Shown piece after piece: positions 14,481 through 23,172 of a stretch of DNA of 64,000 bases (positions are counted from its first letter, which is position 1; each line of letters starts with the position of its first letter). The DNA is from CALOFP01 sp942492635 (GTDB taxonomy: Bacteria; UBP6; UBA1177; CALOFP01). The stretch lies in contig CALOFP010000001.1 in assembly GCA_942492635.1 (NCBI GenBank), positions 1 to 64,000 on the forward strand. Direction: 5' to 3'. The notes beneath the pieces are model-generated. The model was not told the origin of the DNA. It was given only the letters and a program-made list of their open reading frames with translations, and searched no databases. The translations under genes were made by a program, and so were the position numbers.

Positions 14481-16546
14481 ATCCCCACCTCCTCTTCGTT
14501 AACAATCGCGCCCATCGGTACTTCAACGGAAAGGGGTCTCACTGTTCCCGGGGTAACCTTGTTCCAGTCAAGTCCCGCCATGCTGAAAATTCTGGGAAGA
14601 AGTACGGAGCAGGTTTTCGATCCGCATGCTCCCATTCCGACCCGAATCTGCTTGAGCTGGTTGATGTCTGTAACCCTGTTTTCCTTTATGTAGGCAAGAA
14701 TCTCACCGAGAGTTACACGCTCGCAGCGGCACACGATGCTGTTTTCCGGAATGTGGCTGAATAGTGGCTCTGTGAGAGGAGTTGTTACCGATTCATCCTG
14801 CACTCGAATTCCCGCTACCTTTTCACCTGTTCCCGAAGGCACCTGTAGTGATACGAGAGAGGTTTTGTATTTTTTGTTGAAACGAACATTCAGAACGGTT
14901 CCTTCACAGAGATCATTTCCCCTTATGTCTGTAAGCGGAAGCTTGTCACCCGCCTGAAAATCTATCATAAATTCATGGGGCAAAGTAATTTCGTCGCACC
15001 CGTCTCCCTTTCGCACCAGAGAAATGGCCAGGCCCGGACAGGCGGCAACACACAGGCCGCATCCCGTACACTCTCCTTCCAAGTGCGGAGTATCCATTAT
15101 CGTTCCTTCCCTCTCCCTGAGTTTTATCGATCCTTTTGGACAGACAGTGGCGCAGGGATTGCACGGAATCTCCTCAAGGCAGTGAAAAACCGGCTGATAA
15201 CCATCGGTTATTTCAAATTTTTCATAATCGTGAACCTTTCCGGGCCTCGATTTGAGAATTTCCGACTTTTTGCCGAACGAGGGATCCAGATGAGTCTCCC
15301 TTCCAAGCATTCCCGCCATCTTTATTCCGGCGATACGACCGCCGAACATGGCACTGGAGGCTTCCGCTATCTCCTCGGCGTCGCCTGCTTTTATTACGTT
15401 GAATCCATAGCTTTTTGCAAGATCGTAAAATTCGTCAACGGGTGTGAGTCCTGCGGCGACGAGAAGCGTATCCACTTCAAATGTCTTCACCGTGTCGAGC
15501 ATGGGATTGTATCCGTCGTCAACCTCTGCAATCGTTACCCTCTCAACTCGCCCATCCCCTTCTGCGGAAAGAACCGTCGTGTTGAGGTATATGGGAACCC
15601 CCATTCTCTCGATCTTGTCGGCATGGACTTTGTATCCGCTCACTTTGCCAGCTATCTCCACGATTCCCTTCACTTTTATTCCGGCCTGGAGCGCATGGTA
15701 GGCCGCGATGAGCCCTACGTTTCCGCTTCCGATGATGAAAACCTCCTCCGAGGCCTTGATAAGATCCCTGTTTACAAGGGTCTGGAAAGCTCCCGCTCCG
15801 TAAACTCCGGGCAGATCGTTACCGTGAAAGAGAAGGCTTCGTTCACGTGCCCCCGCTGAGACGATCATTCCCGTGAATGATATGAGCGTGTACCTTCTGT
15901 TATCGGTGAAAACTCCTATTTTGCTGTCCTTGAACACTCCTGCTACGGAACTGTTTCTCAGTATCTTTATGTTATTAAGCTGTTCTGCCTCACTTTCGAG
16001 AATCGTCGCAATATCGACGCCTCTTGTTCCTGCGTAACAGTCCTCTTCGGAGCCGAAAAATTTATGTGTCTGGAGAACAAGTTTTCCGCCGAGTCTATCC
16101 TTGTCGTCTATGAGTGCGACATTGAATCCCTCTTTGGCAAGTTCGATTGAAGCGGTGAGTCCGGAGGGACCTCCGCCCACAACCACAACATCGGTTTCAA
16201 TCTCATCCGCATTGGCCTTAAAGAATGGTGAATCGGCCGAGGGAAGTTCCGGCAGTCCCTTGAGCGTCCTGATATCCATACCTTCACGAAGCGGCGTGAC
16301 GCAACTTTTGAGAGGCATGCCGTCGACCATTACCGTGCACTGGGAACACTGTCCGCTTGCGCAGAATATTCCCTGTGGTGCATTGTCCCTGTTATGAAGT
16401 GAAAATTCCTTGATTCCATTGGCAAAAAGGGAGGAACTTATCATCTCTCCGGAAAATCCCTTCATCGAATCACCGTTAAATGTGAATACCACCTCTTTCC
16501 TGCCTTCCAACGGTTCTACGACAGGATGATTATTTACCCGCTTCAT
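14477..16546 (-). CDS. Iron-sulfur flavoprotein, alpha subunit of an amine dehydrogenase (HcnA+B/SoxA-like)
   Basis: 689 residues in modular order. A 2Fe-2S ferredoxin domain covers about 1-95 (GIFCASGQCSQCTVMVDGMP). An FAD/NAD disulfide-oxidoreductase fold starts near 113 (VVVVGGGPSGLTASIELAKE) with a second nucleotide site (EEVFIIGSGNVGLIAAYHAL). Two 4Fe-4S motifs follow (CNPCATVCPKG and CTGCGLCVAACPG, about 465-515). A BFD-like 2Fe-2S domain ends the protein (IVCRCERVTLGEI, MGACGSKTCS). This is the alpha chain of HCN synthase, opine oxidase or D-proline dehydrogenase-type complexes, here with the small ferredoxin and the dicluster domain fused in one chain. It passes electrons from the DAO subunit encoded next to it to an acceptor. 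GAGGTG precedes the ATG at 16546. Confidence 0.85.
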   Translation of the reverse strand: MKRVNNHPVVEPLEGRKEVVFTFNGDSMKGFSGEMISSSLFANGIKEFSLHNRDNAPQGIFCASGQCSQCTVMVDGMPLKSCVTPLREGMDIRTLKGLPELPSADSPFFKANADEIETDVVVVGGGPSGLTASIELAKEGFNVALIDDKDRLGGKLVLQTHKFFGSEEDCYAGTRGVDIATILESEAEQLNNIKILRNSSVAGVFKDSKIGVFTDNRRYTLISFTGMIVSAGARERSLLFHGNDLPGVYGAGAFQTLVNRDLIKASEEVFIIGSGNVGLIAAYHALQAGIKVKGIVEIAGKVSGYKVHADKIERMGVPIYLNTTVLSAEGDGRVERVTIAEVDDGYNPMLDTVKTFEVDTLLVAAGLTPVDEFYDLAKSYGFNVIKAGDAEEIAEASSAMFGGRIAGIKMAGMLGRETHLDPSFGKKSEILKSRPGKVHDYEKFEITDGYQPVFHCLEEIPCNPCATVCPKGSIKLREREGTIMDTPHLEGECTGCGLCVAACPGLAISLVRKGDGCDEITLPHEFMIDFQAGDKLPLTDIRGNDLCEGTVLNVRFNKKYKTSLVSLQVPSGTGEKVAGIRVQDESVTTPLTEPLFSHIPENSIVCRCERVTLGEILAYIKENRVTDINQLKQIRVGMGACGSKTCSVLLPRIFSMAGLDWNKVTPGTVRPLSVEVPMGAIVNEEEVGI

Positions 16547-16643
16547 AAAACACCTCTATTTCGGTCTATTTTGGAAATTTAATTTTTCAATATCACGTTA
16601 ATTCTATGGAATGTAAAAGTCAAGAATTTATCGAATTATTCCA

Positions 16644-16719
16644 TTGATGTGCAATAGCATTTGCATCAATAGAACATCTCTTCCTGTTGACAAACAATTC
16701 CTATGTGCTACCTTATAGT
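16644..16719 (+). promoter_or_regulatory. Candidate promoter and operator of the AgmX-like gene
   Basis: A perfect -35 hexamer TTGACA lies at 16687-16692 and TATAGT at 16714-16719, but the spacer is 21 bases, longer than normal, so the -10 call is weak. Just upstream an imperfect inverted repeat TTGATG(T)GCAA...TTGCATCAA (16644-16669) could bind a dimeric regulator. The start codon follows at 16758. Confidence 0.35.
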
Positions 16720-16757
16720 GTTGTATTACTTTTCCGGCAGCATAACAGGAGTTGCAC

Positions 16758-17795
16758 ATGGGGAAACACTACTATCTGGTGAATGATGAAACAACCTACG
16801 CCTTCGATGAGGTAAAAGAGCTCATCAGAGAGGGTAAACTTGTCAAGAAAAGTCTCATATGGGAAGAATCTCTTCCCGAGTGGGCAGAGATCTACACTCT
16901 CGAAGAGTTCAGGGAAATTTTCGAGGAACTCGCCAGGGCAGCTGAAGAACACACCAAAAGAGCCCTCGGTGAAGATGAGGAGAGCCTGAAGAAGAGAGAG
17001 ATGAGGGAGATGCTCCAAGGTGCGGGTGAAGAGATAAAATTTGAAAAACCCAAGAAAAACTTCAAGCCTGTCATAACCGGATTTATTGCCCTCCTCATCA
17101 TCGGAGCCGGCGGATTCGCAATCTCCCGGCTGCTTTTAAAAAAGGAACCGGAGAAAAAGATTGCGAAAAAGGAAAAGGTTGAAAAATTAAACATTGAAAA
17201 ACTTAAATTCGCATCCGGCGTCACTCGACTGGAAAAGGCGAAAGGAATAAAAATACGAAAGGTTACCCGATCGGAAGAGGATCAAATCCTTGCCGAGGCG
17301 ATACTTGAGATGAAGGAAGAGGAGAGAAAAAACGGTGACGCAAAAACCGCTCCCGCCCCGAAACAGAGAACCGGCGGATCACTTTTCGAAAAGGTTTCCC
17401 AGGATGAGCTGAACGCTTTCAGGAAAAAACTTCTTACACGTTCCGGCAAGAAGCCTATTGCGAAAAAAGGTACTTCAGGTGAAGAGTTCTTCAAGGAAGA
17501 GGAGAAGCTTTCAGCTTCACAGCTCAGCCAGGTTATAAAGAAGCACTCCAAAAAGACCGTCCGCTTCTGCTACAACCGCTCACTCAAGATAGACTCATCC
17601 CTCTCAGGAAAACTTGAGGTGACAATACACATCCTCGGAAACGGAAAAGTGGCCAAAGTAGTAACCGAAACACAAAAATTCAAGGGAACCAACATGGAAA
17701 GATGCGTAAAGGAGAGAATCAAGAAAAACTGGGTATTCCCATCCTTTAACGGCACCATGATGACAGTTTCACTTCCATTTATTCTTTCTAACTGA
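16758..17795 (+). CDS. GYF_2 domain / AgmX-PglI C-terminal domain protein
   Basis: 345 residues. The N-terminal GYF_2 domain (DUF4339) covers residues 1-50 (HYYLVNDETTYAFDEVKELI, with SLIWEESLPEWAEIYTLEEF). A charged helical linker follows, then one membrane helix at about 95-115 (ITGFIALLIIGAGGFAI), a Lys/Glu-rich periplasmic stretch, and a C-terminal AgmX/PglI-type domain: VRFCYNRSLKIDSSLSGKLE, GKVAKVVTETQKF, RCVKERIKKNWVFPSF. The last domain is TonB-like and occurs in myxobacterial gliding and envelope proteins. The topology suggests a link between a cytoplasmic peptide-binding GYF module and the periplasm. The ATG at 16758 has AGGAG seven bases upstream. radA follows after 15 bases. Confidence 0.78.
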   Translation: MGKHYYLVNDETTYAFDEVKELIREGKLVKKSLIWEESLPEWAEIYTLEEFREIFEELARAAEEHTKRALGEDEESLKKREMREMLQGAGEEIKFEKPKKNFKPVITGFIALLIIGAGGFAISRLLLKKEPEKKIAKKEKVEKLNIEKLKFASGVTRLEKAKGIKIRKVTRSEEDQILAEAILEMKEEERKNGDAKTAPAPKQRTGGSLFEKVSQDELNAFRKKLLTRSGKKPIAKKGTSGEEFFKEEEKLSASQLSQVIKKHSKKTVRFCYNRSLKIDSSLSGKLEVTIHILGNGKVAKVVTETQKFKGTNMERCVKERIKKNWVFPSFNGTMMTVSLPFILSN

Positions 17796-17810
17796 CATCC
17801 GGACATAGAA

Positions 17811-19178
17811 ATGGCAAAAAAGAAATCATCCTTCGTATGCTCCAACTGCGGCTACATGAGCCTCAAGTGGATGGGTCGCTGCCCCGAATGCGGCGAGTGG
17901 AACACTCTTATGGAAAAAGACGATACGGATCTGAAAAGAGAGGCGCTTCTTTCTGGAGAATGCACAATCACACATATCGACCAGGTCGACATTTCCGAGG
18001 CGGAAAGAATCTCCACATCATGCGGAGAGTTCAACAGAATTCTCGGAGGCGGTGTCGTAAAGGGAAGTTACAACCTTCTCTCCGGGCATCCTGGAGTCGG
18101 AAAATCGACCATCATGCTCCAGACGGCCCTGGACTTTTCCGAAAATCACAGGGTCCTCTACCTCAGCGGCGAAGAGAGCATATCCCAGGTGAAGATGCGT
18201 TTCGACCGATTTGAAAGAAACCACGAGCCGAAACTCTACCTTTCCAACGAGAGTAACCTGCAGAATCTTCCATCCCTTATCGAAAAGGAGAATATTGAAA
18301 TTCTCTTCATCGACTCAATCCAGACGGTTTTCACACCCGAAGCATCGGGTATTCCGGGATCCGTAAGCCAAATCAAGGAGTGTGCTGTTAAACTTCTCGA
18401 AGTATCGAAGAGGAAGGGAATTACCACATTCGTCGTTGGTCACGTTACGAAATCGGGAAACATCGCAGGGCCCATGCTGCTGGAACATATGGTCGACACA
18501 GTGCTTCTTTTCGAAGGAGACCCCACCCTGGGATACAGGATTCTCCGGTCCAGCAAGAACCGTTTCGGGCGCACCGACGAAATCGGAATTTTTACAATGA
18601 CTTCGGGAGGCCTGATGGAGGTTGAAAATCCCAGTCAGTTCTTCATCGGCGGCGAAGAAAAAAAGGATATCTCCGGATCGGCGTTGGCTCTTGTCCTCGA
18701 AGGATCCAGGCCGTTTCTGATTGAGGTGCAGTGCCTCGCCACATCATCGAACCTGCCCCAGCCGAGACGAGTCGTCACAGGTATCGATCCTGCGAGACTT
18801 GCAATGGTTGCAGCAATTCTCGAGAAGAGAGGAGACGTTTTCCTCTCCAATTTCGACCTCTTCGTCAACGTCGTAGGCGGTATCAAAATGAAGAATCCCG
18901 CAAGCGACCTGCCCCTTGCGGCCAGCCTTCTCAGCACCGTTTTCAACCTTGCGATACCCCGCCACTGCGGATTCGTGGGAGAGATGGGACTTGCCGGAGA
19001 AATACGGAAAGTACCGGGAATCGAACTGATGATAAGGGAAGGCGCCAGGCTCGGATTGAAGAGAATCTACATGCCGGTAATGAAGGATGCGCCGAAAGTC
19101 AAAGGCGTCGAACTTGTTCAGCTCTCCGACATCTACGCCCTGGTTGAAGAGATAAGATCAATGAATATCTTTGAATAG
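17811..19178 (+). CDS. radA: DNA repair protein RadA
   Basis: 455 residues, normal length. C4 zinc finger at 9-30 (CSNCGYMSLKWMGRCPECG), Walker A in SGHPGVGKSTIMLQTALDFS, Walker B in IEILFIDSIQTVF, the RadA-specific SKNRFGRTDEIGIF motif, and a C-terminal Lon-protease-like domain (LPLAASLLSTVFNLAIPRHC, GFVGEMGLAGEIRKV). RadA is a RecA-like, DnaB-type helicase that promotes branch migration in recombinational repair. It follows the AgmX-like gene closely and is convergent with the phosphodiesterase gene. Confidence 0.97.
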   Translation: MAKKKSSFVCSNCGYMSLKWMGRCPECGEWNTLMEKDDTDLKREALLSGECTITHIDQVDISEAERISTSCGEFNRILGGGVVKGSYNLLSGHPGVGKSTIMLQTALDFSENHRVLYLSGEESISQVKMRFDRFERNHEPKLYLSNESNLQNLPSLIEKENIEILFIDSIQTVFTPEASGIPGSVSQIKECAVKLLEVSKRKGITTFVVGHVTKSGNIAGPMLLEHMVDTVLLFEGDPTLGYRILRSSKNRFGRTDEIGIFTMTSGGLMEVENPSQFFIGGEEKKDISGSALALVLEGSRPFLIEVQCLATSSNLPQPRRVVTGIDPARLAMVAAILEKRGDVFLSNFDLFVNVVGGIKMKNPASDLPLAASLLSTVFNLAIPRHCGFVGEMGLAGEIRKVPGIELMIREGARLGLKRIYMPVMKDAPKVKGVELVQLSDIYALVEEIRSMNIFE

Positions 19179-19198
19179 GACCAAATATTTCACGGGTC

Positions 19199-20893
19199 TC
19201 ATAATTTTTTAAAATACCTGCTGGCGAACTCGTCCCGATCAAGGGGCCTGCTGAAGTAATAGCCCTGAAACTGTTCACAGCTGTGGGCTTTGAGGAAATT
19301 CAGCTGTTCAACTGTTTCCACTCCTTCTGCCACAACTTTAAATCCCAGGTTGTGGGCAAGATCTATGATCGATCTCACTATGGTTACCGATTTTCTGTCA
19401 CCCGGAAGGTTGTCCACGAAACTTTTATCGATCTTGAGAACATCTATCGGGTAGTCTTTCAGCTTGCTGAGTGAAGAGTAACCTGTCCCGAAATCGTCAA
19501 TAGAGAGAGAAATGCCCATTCTGTGAAGTTCGTTAAGCTTCTCGATGCTCTCCTTGTCGTCATCCATAATACCGCTTTCGGTGAGCTCGAGCTCCAGCCA
19601 TTTGGGATCGAGTCCAGCCTCCTTTATCGTATACTTCACACTTTCAGTCAGGTCAGGCTGTCTGAACTCCACGGGCGATATGTTAACGGCAACCTTCTTC
19701 GGACGGTATCCCATTTCCTGCCACCTGCGGTTCTGTATGCACGATTCAAACAGTATAAAGCGACCGATATCAACGATCATGCCGTTTCTTTCGGCAAGGG
19801 GAATAAAATCGGAAGGCGGAATAATCTTTTTAGATTCTCTCGAATACCATCGGATAAGTGATTCCATTCCGGTCACCTCTCCTCCGGAATCAACCTTAGG
19901 CTGGTAGCAGGCAAAAAACTCCTTCCTGAGGATGGCTCCCTGGAGATCCTTCTCCCTCTTTATCCGGCAGAGCATTCGTTCGTTCATCTCTTTTTCGAAG
20001 CACCTGTAGTTGCCGGGTCCTTCACGCTTAGCCTCGTACATGGCTGTTTCACTGTTCTTCAAAAGGATATCCTTGTTGTCTCCATCCTCAGGAAAGCTGC
20101 ACACACCGACTGAAACGCTCACCTTCACAACCTTTCTTTCAATTATCATCGCCTCACTGAAAAGCCTCAACACCCTGTGAATGCTGACTTTCAAATCATC
20201 CCCCGCGCTGCTGCCGGTTAGAAGAACAACAAATTTATCTCCACTTAGACGGCATACGAAGTTTCCGTCGCGAAAAGCATCCGACAACTTGATGGCGGCA
20301 TTCTGCAGAACCATATCGCCAATTCTGGTTGAAAATATGTTGTTGATGTCCTTAAGCTTGTCTATTCCGACACACAACAGGGCTATTCCATCTCCGGTTC
20401 TTTCAGCCCGCCGCATTTCAACCTGAATTCTTGATTTGAGCATGAAACGGTTGGGAAGCCCGGTCATCGGATCGTGATATTCGTAGTAGGTCGCCTTAAC
20501 CTCAGCCTTGCGGCGTCTGGAAACATCTCTCATGTTGAAAACAACACCACCGACTTCCTCCTTTTCGATCATGTTTCTTCCGAGAACTTCCACATACCGC
20601 CACTCACCGCTCTTGTGGCGGTATCTGAATTCTGTCGAAATTTCTTCGCGTCCTTCTCCGACACACCTGGAAAACATGTTGAAAAGATTCTCTCTGTCTT
20701 CAGGGTGAACCCGATCATGAGCCTTCGTACCCACAACCTCCTCAGGCAAGAGTCCAAAAACCAGCTGTGATGAACGGCTCTGATATCGAATCACCCCGTT
20801 TCCGTCAAGGATTGATACAACATCAAAACTCTTTTCAAGGATAACCTCAAGACCTTTGGTCAGAACGGGCACCCCAGCGTTAGAAGAGTTCAT
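19199..20893 (-). CDS. PAS-GGDEF-EAL protein, probable c-di-GMP phosphodiesterase
   Basis: About 564 residues, cytoplasmic. A PAS domain with PAC motif covers about 10-135 (VVSILDGNGVIRYQSRSSQL, GEWRYVEVLGRNMI). The GGDEF domain at about 145-300 has a degenerate active site, SGDKF instead of GGDEF, so it is unlikely to make c-di-GMP. The EAL domain (about 310-560) keeps the catalytic set: the motif Glu in GMESLIRW, Asn in VAVNISPVEF, Glu in LELTESGIM, the Asp pair in SIDDFGTGYSS, Lys in LKIDKSF, Glu in VAEGVET and Gln in FQGYYFSRPL. It should therefore hydrolyse c-di-GMP, perhaps tuned by the PAS domain. The ATG at 20893 follows a GGGGTG. Confidence 0.92.
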   Translation of the reverse strand: MNSSNAGVPVLTKGLEVILEKSFDVVSILDGNGVIRYQSRSSQLVFGLLPEEVVGTKAHDRVHPEDRENLFNMFSRCVGEGREEISTEFRYRHKSGEWRYVEVLGRNMIEKEEVGGVVFNMRDVSRRRKAEVKATYYEYHDPMTGLPNRFMLKSRIQVEMRRAERTGDGIALLCVGIDKLKDINNIFSTRIGDMVLQNAAIKLSDAFRDGNFVCRLSGDKFVVLLTGSSAGDDLKVSIHRVLRLFSEAMIIERKVVKVSVSVGVCSFPEDGDNKDILLKNSETAMYEAKREGPGNYRCFEKEMNERMLCRIKREKDLQGAILRKEFFACYQPKVDSGGEVTGMESLIRWYSRESKKIIPPSDFIPLAERNGMIVDIGRFILFESCIQNRRWQEMGYRPKKVAVNISPVEFRQPDLTESVKYTIKEAGLDPKWLELELTESGIMDDDKESIEKLNELHRMGISLSIDDFGTGYSSLSKLKDYPIDVLKIDKSFVDNLPGDRKSVTIVRSIIDLAHNLGFKVVAEGVETVEQLNFLKAHSCEQFQGYYFSRPLDRDEFASRYFKKL

Positions 20894-20899
20894 ATACAC

Positions 20900-21490
20900 C
20901 CCAAATTGTTTTATTTTTTACACCGTTACAGAAACCCTGCAGCTTAATATTATTTAATTGCTTTTTTAAAATCAAGATATTATATGCGATATTTTCTTCA
21001 GTTTTGAAAAATCAATAAATACAAATAAATTTTAGCTATTCCACAATTGTATTTTTCATCGAAAAAGTTTCACCCGGGTACATTCAATATAATCATCGAA
21101 CCCCCTTTTCCCCTACGATCTCATCCTTATTTTTGCTAGTTCAAAATTCCGAACGCTCCTGGTTTTTTTCAATAGATCGAAAATCCTATTTTCAATCAGC
21201 CAGTATTATCAGCGGATTGATTACCCTGAAAATTACAAACTTTCCGTATTTTTTCAAAACACAAATTCAAATATCCCGCCATATTCAACTTCAAAAAACC
21301 ACAATATTTCGCAACAACTGTTCACCTGTATTTGATTTGAAATTCAAAAATTGAGTGGTGATAATTTACTTAAGCTATTTCGATGTATTTAAAACGATTT
21401 TTTACCTGCCATACGGATCTTAAAAGGGCAGATAGTTTTTTCCAAAGATTACTGAAGGAAACGGATCTTAACTAAATTTCGGAAATGTCT
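20900..21490. other. AT-rich intergenic region, no gene recognised
   Basis: About 590 bases between two minus-strand genes. Open frames here are short and have neither ribosome sites nor protein-like composition. The right end must hold the 3' end of the lipoprotein transcript and the left end the promoter of the phosphodiesterase gene; I see no clear -35/-10 pair. A lost or very divergent gene cannot be excluded. Confidence 0.4.
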
Positions 21491-21492
21491 TC

Positions 21493-22359
21493 TCAATTTC
21501 CATTCCTGGAAAAGCCTCTCAGATGGAGTGACTGTTTTATCCTGTAAGGGTGCCTGAATCCAATTTGTGAGCCCCTTTTTTCCCTCTTCATTTCCAACTC
21601 CAGTACCCCTTCCATCTTTCCGGAAACAGGCCATCCGTCACTTCCGATGGAATAATTTGCTTTTTCCTTTCCGGACAAAGAAAACCGGTGATTTCCACTC
21701 CGATTGTAGAAATCGATACCCGATTTATGATGAGAGAATTCTCTTTCACTGTATATCTTATCCGGTTTTTTGAAATGGTATTCAAAATCATACTCCGAGG
21801 GAAAAAATCCCGTAATTTCCCCGTCCCTATCCCAGGATGAACCCTCACCCACCCTTTTTTTCGGATAGCAAGGGAGCAGATAGGGTAAAAAGCTCTTTAA
21901 AAAACTGTCACCAAACCCTTTCGACGATCCTTCTAACACATCCTCAACGAGCAACCCAAACCCATCAACCAGGAAAACCTCACCCAACCAACTCATTTCA
22001 AGAGTAAAAACTCTACCAAGAAGTGAACTTGGACCGGATTTTCGAACGACATCCTTTTTTGAATCAAAACTATATTCTCCGAGATTTCCCGTTCTTTTAT
22101 ATCGAAGATATGGGATAGATACTTCTAAAATGTATCCTCTGTAGCTTACGTCCCTTATTGAAAAATCAAGTCCCACATCGATATCCTGTTTCAGAACCGG
22201 TTGATTCAAAACGGCACTTGAGATCTCCTGTTCCAGAGCCATTTCAAGACGGTACACCCTATTCTCCACAAGATTGTAGGAGAGAGAAGTGTCTCTCTTC
22301 TTGCAGGAGCTGATATTGAGCAAGAGAAACATCACGAAAAATATCGATAGATTCTTCAA
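21493..22359 (-). CDS. Unknown lipoprotein
   Basis: 288 residues with a lipoprotein signal (hydrophobic stretch, then LLNISSCKKRD, lipobox ISSC with Cys19). The mature part looks like a beta-rich periplasmic protein: an N-terminal region YRLEMALEQEISSAVLNQ, a central region with RVFTLEMSWLGEVFLVDGFG, and a C-terminal region ending in basic residues. The overall pattern is reminiscent of the DUF6263-type lipoproteins, but I do not claim membership. It starts with TTG at 22359, whose TTGA overlaps the stop of the CDGSH gene, so translation is coupled. No function proposed. Confidence 0.75.
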   Translation of the reverse strand: MKNLSIFFVMFLLLNISSCKKRDTSLSYNLVENRVYRLEMALEQEISSAVLNQPVLKQDIDVGLDFSIRDVSYRGYILEVSIPYLRYKRTGNLGEYSFDSKKDVVRKSGPSSLLGRVFTLEMSWLGEVFLVDGFGLLVEDVLEGSSKGFGDSFLKSFLPYLLPCYPKKRVGEGSSWDRDGEITGFFPSEYDFEYHFKKPDKIYSEREFSHHKSGIDFYNRSGNHRFSLSGKEKANYSIGSDGWPVSGKMEGVLELEMKREKRGSQIGFRHPYRIKQSLHLRGFSRNGN

Positions 22360-22967
22360 TCCAGGTGACTCCCATCGCAGAAAGGTTTATTTTTCGATTT
22401 TCCGCAGCTGCACAGCGTATAGTGTTCAAGTGATTGTGGAACGGCTCCCTGATCATCCTTGAGTTCTATCCACCCCTCAACCTTCAGGGGACCGTTTTTC
22501 ACCACAACAATTCTAGGCTCCCTTGTAAGCTCGTGACAGGCGGCACTTCCGATTCTGTAACTGAGTGCTCCCGAAGGACACATCTCTATGGTTTTTACGA
22601 TATCGCGAACGGAGGCTCCTTCAGGATCAATCCAAGGCATATCCTTAAGCCGGAAGACGGAGGGAAGGTTCCTTATACACGCACCGCCATGGGAGCAGAC
22701 ACCGCGGTTGTCGAGGATCGTTATCTCCTTTCCAACATACTCCTTCACCCTGTCCTTGACACGATCCGGATCCTTCTCTCCTACAAAACCCACATGTGAG
22801 TGACTACCGTCGCAGAAGGGTTTGAATTTGGAGTGGCCGCATCTGCAGAGGGACATCACCGGTTCGATCTTTAACTTTTCCCCTGAATTATTCTCGAAGT
22901 TTTTCAGCCCAACGACCATGTAGGGACTGTAGAGGTTAAACACGATGGAAGGCCGTTTTTCACTCAT
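22356..22967 (-). CDS. Dual CDGSH iron-sulfur protein with a divergent 4Fe-4S domain
   Basis: 203 residues. Two CDGSH motifs bind 2Fe-2S clusters through three Cys and one His each: SLCRCGHSKFKPFCDGSH at about 39-56 and TLCSCGKSKNKPFCDGSH near the C-terminus. Between them is a Fer4_19-type region with NRGVCSHGGACIRNLP and IEMCPSGALSYRIG, likely to hold another cluster. This three-domain layout is found in bacterial CDGSH proteins thought to take part in redox or iron-sulfur metabolism; the exact role is unknown. The next gene overlaps by four bases. The protein has no signal sequence and is cytoplasmic. Confidence 0.9.
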   Translation of the reverse strand: MSEKRPSIVFNLYSPYMVVGLKNFENNSGEKLKIEPVMSLCRCGHSKFKPFCDGSHSHVGFVGEKDPDRVKDRVKEYVGKEITILDNRGVCSHGGACIRNLPSVFRLKDMPWIDPEGASVRDIVKTIEMCPSGALSYRIGSAACHELTREPRIVVVKNGPLKVEGWIELKDDQGAVPQSLEHYTLCSCGKSKNKPFCDGSHLD

Positions 22968-23172
22968 AAAAATCCTCCATTCGAAATTTGGATCGGTTCT
23001 CTATTATATGACGATGAAGAGCAAGTACAAAGAAAGATCAAATTTGAGAAGGCAGGTAACAATTGATTGCGTCGAATAATTCTGTGCAGCACACTCTTTT
23101 GAATTTATCTGGAATCTGGAATCCGGAAGTCAGAAATATACTCTTGCGAAAAAATTCTGCATTCGATCTGTT

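Noticed and set aside
16713..17018. Minus-strand frame of 101 codons over the AgmX-like gene start
   Set aside because: Antisense shadow of the GYF_2 domain coding region.
19179..19198. Terminator between radA and the phosphodiesterase gene
   Set aside because: Only a weak GACC/GGTC pair with a long AT loop; not enough for a call.
21133..21354. 73-codon plus-strand frame in the AT-rich gap
   Set aside because: No ribosome site, low-complexity Phe/Ile-rich product, no motif.
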